The translations under genes were made by a program, and so were the position numbers. From positions 571 to 10,070 of the forward strand of contig MHXM01000111.1 of assembly GCA_001825565.1 (NCBI GenBank): DNA of 9,500 bases. The letters run 5' to 3'. Below are positions 1 through 5,668 of the stretch, in pieces. How positions within the stretch are numbered: position 1 is the stretch's first letter; every line of letters begins with the position of its first letter. Under the pieces are notes generated by a model. The model ran no database searches. It saw only the letters and a program-made list of their open reading frames with translations, and was not told the DNA's origin. This DNA is from Desulfuromonadaceae bacterium GWC2_58_13 (lineage in GTDB: Bacteria; Desulfobacterota; Desulfuromonadia; Desulfuromonadales; Trichloromonadaceae).

Positions 1-113
1 TTGACGAAATCGAGGCAAATCCCGTACTTTTCGGCCAGAGGCGCAATCAACTCGGCCACCTCTTCTCTCAGTTGCGCACAGACGCTCTCGGTCATCGGTT
101 CAAAACGTTTCAT
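1..113 (-). CDS. Small protein of unknown function, 5' part only
   Basis: Only the first 37 codons lie in the window; the gene runs off the left edge. The protein begins MKRFEPMTESVCAQLREEV and continues as a probable amphipathic helix with alternating acidic and aliphatic residues, ending near an EKYGICLDF segment. The start is well supported: an AGGAGG Shine-Dalgarno (complement of 119-124) sits five bases before the ATG. I do not recognise the family. The opening helix followed by an 'EKYGI' turn recalls short uncharacterised phage-type or accessory proteins, but that is only an impression. It is transcribed away from the rest of the window and has its own likely promoter at 262-290. Confidence 0.6.
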   Translation of the reverse strand, partial: MKRFEPMTESVCAQLREEVAELIAPLAEKYGICLDFV

Positions 114-232
114 GGGGACCTCCTGAATAGAATGGACTCCGTGGAGACGACATTGTCTTCAGGGAAGAAAGAGATCTCCGTTGACCCCCAAGCTTCCGAA
201 ATCGATAAATAACCGCGCCATTGCGGTAAGCA

Positions 233-247
233 CCGTCAGGCTGACGG
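233..247. repeat. Perfect inverted repeat, possible operator
   Basis: CCGTCAG-G-CTGACGG is a perfect 7+7 palindrome with a one-base centre. It lies just downstream of the probable transcription start of the minus-strand gene at 1-113, where a repressor site would block initiation or clearance. The regulator is not identified. Confidence 0.5.
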
Positions 248-261
248 GCGCAAACACGTCA

Positions 262-290
262 AGATTAATTCGCCTGACAGTGAATGTCAA
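262..290 (-). promoter_or_regulatory. Sigma-70-like promoter for the left-end gene
   Basis: On the minus strand a perfect -35 box TTGACA (complement of 285-290) is followed, after exactly 17 bases, by TAATCT (complement of 262-267), which matches three of six consensus -10 positions. Transcription would start near 255 and give a leader of about 140 bases before the ATG at 113. The -35 box overlaps the inverted repeat at 275-289. The assignment comes from consensus matching only. Confidence 0.5.
275..289. repeat. Inverted repeat TGACA-N5-TGTCA over a -35 box
   Basis: TGACA (275-279) and TGTCA (285-289) are exact inverted copies separated by five bases. The right half coincides with the -35 box of the minus-strand promoter, so a bound dimer would compete with RNA polymerase. 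The half-site shares the TGAC core with the palindrome at 233-247, which suggests the same regulator could read both. Confidence 0.45.
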
Positions 291-301
291 ACCCGTTTTT
301 C

Positions 302-323
302 GATCGACGACCGGTCTTCGATC
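302..323. repeat. 22-bp near-perfect palindrome
   Basis: The sequence is symmetric about ACCGGT, with GATCGA at the left end and TCGATC at the right; a single pair (positions 308 and 317) breaks the symmetry. It lies about 30 bases after the stop codon of the minus-strand gene at 354-545 and upstream of the next minus-strand promoter. Neither side carries a T-run in the right place, so an operator or processing hairpin fits better than an intrinsic terminator. Confidence 0.4.
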
Positions 324-353
324 CCTATGAAATGGTAAATGCCTTAGGGACTC

Positions 354-545
354 TCACCCCTTTTGGGTATGGTAGTTGCTCTCACGGAACCTGATGGTTC
401 GTTGTACATCATCGTAAGCATTTTTTGCGATAGTGATGACTCGCCGCTGATTGAAGGTGGTCAGTGCCCGGTAGTAGGTCAGAAGTTCCTGCTCTGCCTT
501 GGACAGTTCGGACAGACGTTCGGTTTTTGTGTTATGGTCGTTCAT
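354..545 (-). CDS. Small helical protein of unknown function (63 aa)
   Basis: The ATG at 545 is chosen over one ten codons upstream because GGAGA lies seven bases before it, while the upstream ATG has no ribosome binding site. The predicted protein starts MNDHNTKTERLSELSKAEQE. Its centre (about residues 11-40) carries an 'LSKAEQELLTYYRALTTFNQ' stretch followed by RRVITIAKNAYDDV. This resembles the short helical tails (LSxxEQELLxxYRxLxxxxQ) found after helix-turn-helix domains in phage-type regulators, but no DNA-binding domain is present. There is no signal peptide or membrane segment. It lies on the same strand as the left-end gene, about 240 bases upstream of it. Function is unknown. Short length limits confidence, although the codon pattern and binding site support a real gene. 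Confidence 0.55.
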   Translation of the reverse strand: MNDHNTKTERLSELSKAEQELLTYYRALTTFNQRRVITIAKNAYDDVQRTIRFRESNYHTQKG

Positions 546-610
546 CTGGCTCTCTCCCGATTTAAAGGTAGCGCCCATCGGACGAGGGGCGGCAATGGTG
601 TATCCCTCGT

Positions 611-780
611 TATGAGCACGAACCGTGCCCTTCGTGAAAAGGTATTTATTGTCGGGTGGTTAGGTGATCGAGCGATGAAAGTGGGAGCCTGGGTAAAGGC
701 CTATCCCCGGCGTTTCGTCGCCTCCCGGCAACAGTTCTTTGGCCGGGAGACGGTAATTGGCTGAAATCGAGACCAATTTC
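611..780 (+). ncRNA. Candidate structured leader upstream of the 3D lipoprotein gene
   Basis: This spacer can form several compact hairpins on the plus strand. They are GCACG/CGTGC (616-628), an 8-bp helix CGATGAAA/TTTCGTCG (about 671-718, one G-U pair) enclosing a GC-rich inner stem-loop, a perfect 8-bp helix CTCCCGGC/GCCGGGAG (722-729 with 742-749, 12-base loop), and AATTGG/CCAATT (755-760 with 773-778). The run ends about 45 bases before the lipoprotein start, where a cis-regulatory RNA would sit. I could not match it to the conserved cores I know for GEMM (c-di-GMP), ydaO (c-di-AMP), cobalamin, fluoride or THF riboswitches. It may be a leader, a small RNA or chance pairing in GC-rich DNA. 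Confidence 0.3.
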
Positions 781-826
781 GCTGTCGGTATTCGGCGGCA
801 ATAAAAAGCAACTAAAGGGAAGAAGA

Positions 827-1327
827 ATGCGGTTTTTTATTTTGCTGATTCTGCTCGGCCTGCTGCTGATCGGGTGTGCGCCGTCTCGGCAGCAGAAATT
901 TCTCACCACGGCCTATTGCGGGTGTTCATCCTGCTGTTCGTGGTCGCGGGATTTTCCCGATTTCTGGAACCGGCATTTCAACGGGGGGCCGAACCAAGGG
1001 GACGTCTATACCGGGCGCACCGCCAGCGGCACCAGACCGCGGGAACCGTACGACGGGCTGATTTCCTTCGATACCCTGTTCCATCCCTGGACTCTTCCGC
1101 ACCGTCTGGTCCTCCCCTGGTTCTGGTTTTCCCACGATGGAACCCTTGCCGCCGACTGGCAATACCTTGCCCCGGGCACCCGCATATATATTCCCGGTTA
1201 CGGATGGGGCGAGGTGGAGGATAAGGGCTCGGCCATCAAAGGTCCAAACCGGCTCGACCTGTTTATCGACTCCCACCGGCGAGCCTTGCAGTGGGGCCGG
1301 CAAACGGTGCTCGGAACCGTCGAATAG
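827..1327 (+). CDS. 3D-domain lipoprotein (double-psi beta-barrel fold)
   Basis: A predicted 166-residue lipoprotein. Residues 1-16 form a hydrophobic signal ending in the lipobox LLIGC, so Cys17 would be lipidated and the protein membrane-anchored in the envelope. The remainder resembles the 3D domain (named for three conserved Asp): TAYCGCSSCC (about 28-37), TGRTASGT (62-69), then AADWQYLAPGTRIYIPGYG with Asp110, EDKGSAIKG with Asp132 and RLDLF with Asp144, followed by RRALQWGR. Related folds occur in MltA-type and YuiC/Sps peptidoglycan enzymes, so a lytic-transglycosylase-like role on peptidoglycan is likely but not shown. Four clustered Cys (31, 33, 36, 37) and an aromatic-rich insert (about 73-108) between the TASGT motif and the first Asp are notable. 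The start has a GGGAAGAAGA purine-rich binding site. It appears monocistronic. Confidence 0.85.
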   Translation: MRFFILLILLGLLLIGCAPSRQQKFLTTAYCGCSSCCSWSRDFPDFWNRHFNGGPNQGDVYTGRTASGTRPREPYDGLISFDTLFHPWTLPHRLVLPWFWFSHDGTLAADWQYLAPGTRIYIPGYGWGEVEDKGSAIKGPNRLDLFIDSHRRALQWGRQTVLGTVE

Positions 1328-1329
1328 TT

Positions 1330-1347
1330 GACGGTCCCCGTCTGTTT
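1330..1347 (+). terminator. Weak hairpin after the lipoprotein gene
   Basis: GACGG/CCGTC (1330-1334 and 1338-1342) with a 3-base loop starts two bases after the stop codon and is followed by TGTTT. The stem is short and the T-run is broken, so termination here is uncertain. Confidence 0.25.
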
Positions 1348-1371
1348 CGCCATCCCAGGGCTTAATTATTC

Positions 1372-1396
1372 CCCCTGCGCCAAAGACCCCTGCGCC
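1372..1396. repeat. Short direct repeat CCCCTGCGCC
   Basis: Two exact copies of CCCCTGCGCC start at 1372 and 1387, a 15-base period, in the gene-free spacer between the lipoprotein and carbonic anhydrase genes (1328-1612). Nothing else in that spacer looks coding. Its last 100 bases become AT-rich, consistent with a promoter region. No function is apparent for the repeat. Confidence 0.35.
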
Positions 1397-1543
1397 ACCT
1401 TTCCGAGGCGAGCGACAACCCTGACCCCTCGTTGGAATTGCGCTACCCCGTGGAGGGGATCCGCATCCTCTTTGGTTTATCCGACTTTGTTCCCACACGA
1501 TCCACCGTAGAAAAGACTTAATAAATCTCCCAGATGGAAATGG

Positions 1544-1572
1544 TTTATTTCTTATTAGAAATTTGTTATATT
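1544..1572 (+). promoter_or_regulatory. Possible promoter for the carbonic anhydrase gene
   Basis: TATATT (1567-1572) is a good -10 box in an AT-rich stretch that contrasts with the surrounding GC-rich DNA. The matching -35 at 17-base spacing, TTTATT (1544-1549), is weak. It lies 40 bases before the start codon. Confidence 0.35.
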
Positions 1573-1612
1573 CCCGTCGCCCCATCCATTAAACTTTTTC
1601 AGGGAGGATCAA

Positions 1613-2413
1613 ATGAAAAAACAGATTGTTTCGATTGCAGTTTCGCTGGCATTGACGGCTCTGGCCCTGAGTCCGGCCTTCGCTTCCAGCAAGGCCCAAA
1701 AGCCCAGTCCCGACCAGGTTATCGCCATGCTGCAGGAAGGGAACCAGCGGTTCGTCGCCGGGGAATCGACTTTTCCCCATAGGGACGCCAAACGTCTGGC
1801 ACTGGCGGGGACCGAAAGCCAGAATGATCACGCTTACGCCACGGTCATCACTTGCTCCGACTCTCGCGTGCCGGTCGAACTGATCTTCGACGCCGGCGTG
1901 ATGGACATCTTTGTCATCCGGGTGGCCGGCAACGTCTGCGATACGGACGAGGTCGGCTCTATCGAGTACGGTCTGGCCCACGTCAATACTCCGGTTCTGG
2001 TGGTTCTCGGCCATACCCAGTGTGGCGCCGTCACCGCCGTGACCCATGCCCTCCACGGCAGCGGCCACGCCCTTGAGCGCAACATTCCGCCTTTGGTCGA
2101 CAACATCCAGCCGGCCGTCAATCGGGCTATTGCCGCTCATCCCGAACTGCAAGGCGACGCGATCATCCCCGCCGCCATTGTTGAAAACGTCTGGCAGGCG
2201 GTTGAAGACCTGTTCATGACCAGCCCCGCCAGCCGCGATCTCGTCAAGAGCGGCAAGGCGAAGGTGGTCGGTGCCATCTACGACGTCTCCACGGGCGCGG
2301 TAAGCTGGCTGCCGGAAGAAAAAGTCGGGGCCATTCTGGCCAAGGTTGAAAAATCCCGCGCCAAGGCTGTAAATGCCATGGCGGGTGGAGAAAACGTTCA
2401 CCATGCCCATTAA
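1613..2413 (+). CDS. Exported beta-class carbonic anhydrase
   Basis: A 266-residue zinc enzyme that interconverts CO2 and bicarbonate. The beta-class active site is complete: CSDSR at 81-85 (Cys81 as zinc ligand, Asp83-Arg85 dyad) and HTQC at 134-137 (His134 and Cys137 as zinc ligands). The context IFDAGVMDIFVIRVAGNVC and GSIEYGLAHV is also typical of the family. Residues 1-24 form a clear Sec signal (MKKQ, hydrophobic core, AFA-SS cleavage site), so the enzyme is predicted to be periplasmic, unlike most cytoplasmic bacterial beta enzymes. The C-terminus ends in a His-containing tail (NVHHAH). The start has a GGGAGG binding site six bases upstream. The gene is flanked by its own promoter-like region and a terminator, so it is probably monocistronic. 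Likely roles are CO2/bicarbonate handling or pH buffering at the envelope. Confidence 0.93.
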   Translation: MKKQIVSIAVSLALTALALSPAFASSKAQKPSPDQVIAMLQEGNQRFVAGESTFPHRDAKRLALAGTESQNDHAYATVITCSDSRVPVELIFDAGVMDIFVIRVAGNVCDTDEVGSIEYGLAHVNTPVLVVLGHTQCGAVTAVTHALHGSGHALERNIPPLVDNIQPAVNRAIAAHPELQGDAIIPAAIVENVWQAVEDLFMTSPASRDLVKSGKAKVVGAIYDVSTGAVSWLPEEKVGAILAKVEKSRAKAVNAMAGGENVHHAH

Positions 2414-2435
2414 TTCGACCTTCGTTAACTGAATC

Positions 2436-2477
2436 CAGCCGCCCCTCCCGAATGTCCGGTAGGGGCGGCTGATTGTT
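2436..2477 (+). terminator. Intrinsic-type terminator after the carbonic anhydrase gene
   Basis: A perfect 11-bp stem, CAGCCGCCCCT (2436-2446) with AGGGGCGGCTG (2461-2471), has a 14-base loop and begins 22 bases after the stop codon. The tail ATTGTT is only moderately T-rich, but stem strength and position support termination. Confidence 0.6.
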
Positions 2478-2575
2478 CCCCTCCGGAAATTTCGAGACAA
2501 AATGCCGCCCATGCGGTAAAACAGTTCCTGCTCGCCGATTAACTCCCCCTTCTCCCTGAAATGCCATGAACCCTC

Positions 2576-3073
2576 ATGCCGGAAGCCATCATCCTCAAAT
2601 ACCATCTCACCAAAGATCTCTGGCGTATTTTTTTTGAAGCCCGCTACAGTTGCCACCGTTGGTTGAAGCTGTTCTACTTGGGGGGCGTGGCTTGTATCAT
2701 TGTCGGGTCCTTGGGATTTGGCGGGTTCTACGAATCGAGGGTGGTCGCCGCGTTGCTTCTGGTTACCGGCTTCCTCGGCGTTTTGTCGAAACCGATCCTG
2801 GTCGTCAAGTCGGTCCGCAAGGCCAGCCATAACCCTTTTTTCGGTAAAGAGTTGACAGTGACGGTGGCGCCGGAAGAGATTTCGGTGCGCAGTGGCCACG
2901 CGGAATATAGCCAGCCCTGGAACATTTTCGTCGGCTACCGCAGGCTTGACCCCGGTTTTCTTTTGTACCACGACCAGTCATCTTTCTTTTTCATCCCGTT
3001 GTCGGCGATGACGACGGGGCACGTCGAACGCATGCTGCGGATTCTCGAAGCAGCCGAGGTGCCGAGGTGGTAA
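2576..3073 (+). CDS. YcxB-like membrane protein
   Basis: A 165-residue protein with an N-terminal soluble stretch (MPEAIILKYHLTKDLWRIFF), two adjacent predicted membrane helices (about residues 30-53 and 57-77) and a C-terminal soluble part. The latter reads ELTVTVAPEEISVRSGHAEYSQPWNIFVGYRRLDPGFLLY, then FFFIPLSAM. This layout and the 'W-x-x-F/I-x-x-Y/V, FLLY, F-x-x-IP' pattern fit the YcxB-like family of small bacterial membrane proteins whose function is unknown. No catalytic residues are evident. The start is the least certain point: there is no good ribosome binding site before the ATG at 2576. The nearby ATGs at 2561 and 2566 do not work, because the first is stopped at once and the second is in another frame. 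No partner gene is close enough to suggest an operon. Confidence 0.72.
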   Translation: MPEAIILKYHLTKDLWRIFFEARYSCHRWLKLFYLGGVACIIVGSLGFGGFYESRVVAALLLVTGFLGVLSKPILVVKSVRKASHNPFFGKELTVTVAPEEISVRSGHAEYSQPWNIFVGYRRLDPGFLLYHDQSSFFFIPLSAMTTGHVERMLRILEAAEVPRW

Positions 3074-3203
3074 TCTCCTCGCCGTCGATGGCGATGCCGA
3101 TGGCCGCATGACCCTGATCGACGCCTGCCCCGGGTTGAAAATCTGTCGGCGGAATAAGAACTTAAAGCTCTGCGCGATTGACAGTCGCGGGGCAATCCGT
3201 TAA
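3012..3203 (+). pseudogene. Possible gene remnant with an EF-hand-like loop
   Basis: A reading frame open from 3012 to the stop at 3201-3203, offset from the YcxB-like gene and extending 130 bases past it, encodes VDGDADGRMTLIDACPG (3084-3134). The 12-residue stretch starting DGDADG satisfies the calcium-binding EF-hand/dockerin loop pattern (Asp at 1, 3, 5, Gly at 6, hydrophobic at 8, Asp at 12). The ADGRMTLIDA run also resembles early strands of metallo-beta-lactamase-fold proteins. No usable start codon precedes the loop, so it is not an intact gene. It may be a decayed fragment or coincidence. Confidence 0.2.
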
Positions 3204-3206
3204 GGT
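3178..3206 (+). promoter_or_regulatory. Sigma-70-like promoter for the helicase gene
   Basis: A perfect -35 box TTGACA (3178-3183) is followed after exactly 17 bases by TAAGGT (3201-3206), a three-of-six -10 match. It lies upstream of the helicase gene and would give an untranslated leader of about 95 bases, containing the hairpin at 3263-3282. Confidence 0.5.
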
Positions 3207-3262
3207 TCCGAACTCGTCATGGTTCCGCCGTCTTTTTTGCCAACCGTCGTTGCCTCATCTTG

Positions 3263-3282
3263 TCCGGTTCGGTGCAACCGGA
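3263..3282 (+). other. Hairpin in the helicase mRNA leader
   Basis: TCCGGTT (3263-3269) pairs perfectly with AACCGGA (3276-3282) around a 6-base loop. It ends about 11 bases before the AAGGA ribosome binding site. Long structured leaders are common for cold-inducible DEAD-box helicase genes, so a translational control role is possible but not demonstrated. Confidence 0.35.
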
Positions 3283-3307
3283 TCGCTTTACTCAAGGATT
3301 TTGATCG

Positions 3308-4636
3308 ATGTCTTTTGAATCTTTAGGCCTGCGCGCCGAGTTGCTGAGTGCGATTGCCGCTCAAGGCTATACCACGCCGACCCCCATCCAGAGCCGGGCG
3401 ATCCCGGTGATTTTCGAAGGCTGCGATCTGCTTGCGGGAGCCCAGACCGGCACGGGCAAGACGGCGGCGTTTGCCCTGCCGATCGTGCAGAGGCTGAGCG
3501 AAAAGATTCCCCCGCAAAAACGCAGGCGCCCGCGCGCCCTGGTTTTGGTGCCGACCCGCGAACTGGCGGCCCAGGTCAGCGAACAGATGCAAAATTATGG
3601 TCGGCGTCTGTCGCTGCGCTCCACCATGATCTACGGCGGGGTGAACATTCAGGCGCAGATCGAGCGGCTGTACCGAGGCGTCGATATCGTGGTCGCAACC
3701 CCGGGGCGACTGCTCGATCACGCGCAGCGGGGCACGATTGATCTTTCCAAAATAGAGTTTCTGGTGCTGGACGAGGCCGACCGCATGCTCGATCTGGGAT
3801 TTATCGACGATATCCTTCAGGTGGCGGAATATCTGCCGGAAAAGCGTCAGAACCTGCTCTTTTCGGCAACCTATTCGAAGAACATCAAGGAGCTCGCCGA
3901 CGAATTGCTCGATCAGCCACGGCGGGTCGAGGTGGCGCGCAGCAATCTCGCCGCCGATGCGGTGACCCAGATGGTCTACCCGGTAGAAAAAAGCCGCAAA
4001 CGGGACATGCTTTCCCATCTGATCCGCAAGGGTGAGTGGAATCAGGTGCTGGTTTTCACCCGCACCCGCTACGGCGCCGACAAGCTGACCGCTGAATTGC
4101 TCTTCGACGGGATCAAGGCCGCGCCCATTCACAGCAACAAGAGTCAGTCGATTCGGACCCGTACCCTGGCGGAGTTCAAAAAAGGGGAGTTGCGCGTGCT
4201 GGTGGCGACGGATGTGGCGGCTCGAGGCCTCGACATCGTTCATCTGCCCCACGTGGTGAATTACGAGCTGCCCCAGGTTCCCGAGGATTATGTGCATCGG
4301 ATCGGCCGCACCGGCCGGGCGGGAGAGAACGGGGTGGCCCTCTCGCTGGTTTGTCCGGCCGAGCAGCCGCTGCTGGCCGCGATTGAAAAGCTGCTGAAGT
4401 ATGCCATCCCCCGGGAGACCATCGCAGAATTTCCGCAGATGGCGGTCAAGCGAGGAGTGAAGGTCAGTAAGACCTCCAATGGACCATCCAAGGCCAAGCA
4501 GAAACCGGTAAAGACGGCGAAACCCGCGGCGCCGGCAAAACAGAAATCGATGAAGACCAGAACGGGACGGCCCAAAAAGACCGCGACCGCTGCGCGTCCA
4601 GCCCCCAAGACCGGTCGCCGGGGGGGAAGGTCGTAA
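3308..4636 (+). CDS. rhlE: DEAD-box ATP-dependent RNA helicase, RhlE type
   Basis: A 442-residue cytoplasmic helicase that unwinds short RNA duplexes, with likely roles in ribosome assembly or RNA turnover. All superfamily-2 motifs are in order: Q motif PTPIQ (24-28), Walker A AQTGTGKT (45-52), PTRELA (82-87), TPGRL (131-135), DEAD (155-158), SAT (186-188), VFTRTR (249-254), ATDVAARGLDI (300-310) and HRIGRTGRAG (330-339). The opening MSFESLGL and the overall core match RhlE closely. From about residue 388 the core ends and a Lys/Arg/Pro/Ala-rich tail follows (repeated PVKTAKPAA, RPKKTATAA elements, ending GRRGGRS). The tail is probably disordered and RNA-binding. The start has AAGGA nine bases upstream. 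The gene has its own promoter-like sequence and leader. The symbol rests on similarity and could equally be a paralogue. Confidence 0.93.
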   Translation: MSFESLGLRAELLSAIAAQGYTTPTPIQSRAIPVIFEGCDLLAGAQTGTGKTAAFALPIVQRLSEKIPPQKRRRPRALVLVPTRELAAQVSEQMQNYGRRLSLRSTMIYGGVNIQAQIERLYRGVDIVVATPGRLLDHAQRGTIDLSKIEFLVLDEADRMLDLGFIDDILQVAEYLPEKRQNLLFSATYSKNIKELADELLDQPRRVEVARSNLAADAVTQMVYPVEKSRKRDMLSHLIRKGEWNQVLVFTRTRYGADKLTAELLFDGIKAAPIHSNKSQSIRTRTLAEFKKGELRVLVATDVAARGLDIVHLPHVVNYELPQVPEDYVHRIGRTGRAGENGVALSLVCPAEQPLLAAIEKLLKYAIPRETIAEFPQMAVKRGVKVSKTSNGPSKAKQKPVKTAKPAAPAKQKSMKTRTGRPKKTATAARPAPKTGRRGGRS

Positions 4637-4653
4637 CCCTATTATCCAGGGTT
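4635..4653 (+). terminator. Weak hairpin at the end of the helicase gene
   Basis: AACCCT (4635-4640), beginning inside the stop codon, pairs with AGGGTT (4648-4653) across a 7-base loop. There is no T-run after it, so any termination would be weak; read-through into the deacetylase gene 100 bases on is plausible. Confidence 0.2.
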
Positions 4654-4737
4654 GAATTGGTTCAGAGCGATTCGAATAGTCGGTCCTGGTGAGGTGGCCG
4701 GCCCGTTTTGGGTGAAAACATCGGCGACAGGAGAATT

Positions 4738-5556
4738 ATGAAAACTTCTCTCATGGCGTTTATTTTTCTCGCCGTAGTCGGCCTCTGTCCTGCGGCCGCG
4801 GGTGTTGACGCCGCGGATGCCCCGGATCGCTCCGGTGCTGTTCTGGTTCCGATTCTGGTCTATCACCGCTTCGGGGAAACCGTTGCCGACAGCATGACCG
4901 TGACCACGAGCGTCTTCGCCTCTCATCTGAAGATCTTGCGGGAGGCCGACTACACCGTAATCCCCCTCAGCCGGTTGGTCGATTTTCTTCTCGACCAGGG
5001 GCCACCGCCACCCCCCCGCTCCGTGGTCATCACCGTCGATGACGGCCATCGCTCCGTCTATACCGATTTTTTCCCCCTGGTCAAAAAATTTCAGATTCCG
5101 GTGACGCTGTTTCTGTATCCCTCGGCCATCTCCAATGCCTCCTATGCCCTGACTTGGGAGCAAGCCGGGGAGATGAAGCAATCGGGGCTCTGCGATGTCC
5201 AGTCCCACTCCTACTGGCATCCGAACTTCAAGAAGGATCGCCAGCGCATGGCACCGGCCGAATACGAAAAATCGGTGCAAATCCAACTGGAGAAATCGAA
5301 GGCCAGACTCGAAGAGAAGCTCGGCGGGAGGGTGGATTTGCTGGCTTGGCCCTTTGGCATCCATGACGACTGGCTGATGGGAAAAGCTGCCTCGGCAGGC
5401 TATCGAGCCGCCTTCACCATCGAACGCCGGCGGGCGGGAAAAGGGGACAACATCATGGCGTTGCCCAGGTTTCTCATCCTCGACTCGGACCGAACCGAGG
5501 CCTTCACTCGGATATTGGCGGGCAGTTCTCCCCACGGAAAGGGAGGTTACCGATAA
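4738..5556 (+). CDS. Exported polysaccharide deacetylase (NodB domain)
   Basis: A 272-residue exported enzyme of carbohydrate esterase family 4, expected to remove acetyl groups from an N-acetylated polysaccharide. Residues 1-26 are a Sec signal (MKTS, hydrophobic core, Ala-rich end). The domain begins with VPILVYHRFGE (about 37-47). Motif 1 is TVDDGH with Asp101-Asp102, motif 2 is HSYWHP with metal ligands His157 and His161, and a later motif is LAWPFG (202-207). The 'VYHRFGE...SVFASHLKIL...YTVIPLSRL' opening resembles PgaB/IcaB-type deacetylases of poly-N-acetylglucosamine, but no synthase or export genes adjoin it, so the substrate is open. The ATG at 4738 is preferred over one at 4708: it follows AGGAG and gives a clean signal peptide. 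The stop codon lies inside the terminator hairpin. Confidence 0.88.
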   Translation: MKTSLMAFIFLAVVGLCPAAAGVDAADAPDRSGAVLVPILVYHRFGETVADSMTVTTSVFASHLKILREADYTVIPLSRLVDFLLDQGPPPPPRSVVITVDDGHRSVYTDFFPLVKKFQIPVTLFLYPSAISNASYALTWEQAGEMKQSGLCDVQSHSYWHPNFKKDRQRMAPAEYEKSVQIQLEKSKARLEEKLGGRVDLLAWPFGIHDDWLMGKAASAGYRAAFTIERRRAGKGDNIMALPRFLILDSDRTEAFTRILAGSSPHGKGGYR

Positions 5557-5597
5557 AGAACGGCCCTGCCTGATTCCAGGCAGGGCCGTTCTTTATC
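5552..5597. terminator. Strong bidirectional terminator between convergent genes
   Basis: A perfect 21-bp stem (5552-5572 with 5577-5597) has a 4-base loop ATTC. The core ACGGCCCTGCC is flanked by an A-rich left foot (GATAAAGAA) and a T-rich right foot (TTCTTTATC), so it works in either direction. It serves the deacetylase gene from the left and the marC operon from the right. The deacetylase stop TAA (5554-5556) is part of the left arm. Confidence 0.9.
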
Positions 5598-5668
5598 AGC
5601 GTGCCGCTATGCAAGCCCGAGTCGGAACTTTCTTTTTCCCCGAACGAGTAATTTCTCCCGCTCAGTTG

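Noticed and set aside
159..221. A 20-residue minus-strand frame inside the leader of the left-end gene
   Set aside because: There is no ribosome binding site before its ATG and no leader-peptide features such as repeated regulatory codons.
363..764. A 133-codon plus-strand open frame
   Set aside because: It overlaps the better-supported minus-strand small gene and the hairpin-rich leader; it lacks a ribosome binding site and recognisable sequence.
660..780. GEMM (c-di-GMP), ydaO (c-di-AMP), cobalamin or fluoride riboswitch upstream of the lipoprotein gene
   Set aside because: The conserved cores of these classes, as far as I can recall them, are absent despite the strong hairpins; left as an unassigned structured leader.
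926..1585. A 219-codon minus-strand open frame
   Set aside because: It covers the 3D lipoprotein gene in antisense and the spacer after it; Gly/Arg/Pro-rich with no domain.
1589..2971. A 460-codon open frame on the minus strand
   Set aside because: It lies opposite the carbonic anhydrase and YcxB-like genes, both of which have family motifs. Its own translation has no recognisable domain, and high GC at third positions explains the lack of stops.
3323..4297. A 324-codon minus-strand open frame
   Set aside because: It is opposite the complete DEAD-box helicase, with no motif or ribosome binding site of its own.
4642..5535. A 297-codon minus-strand open frame
   Set aside because: It is opposite the polysaccharide deacetylase, whose catalytic motifs are intact; the antisense translation is not protein-like.
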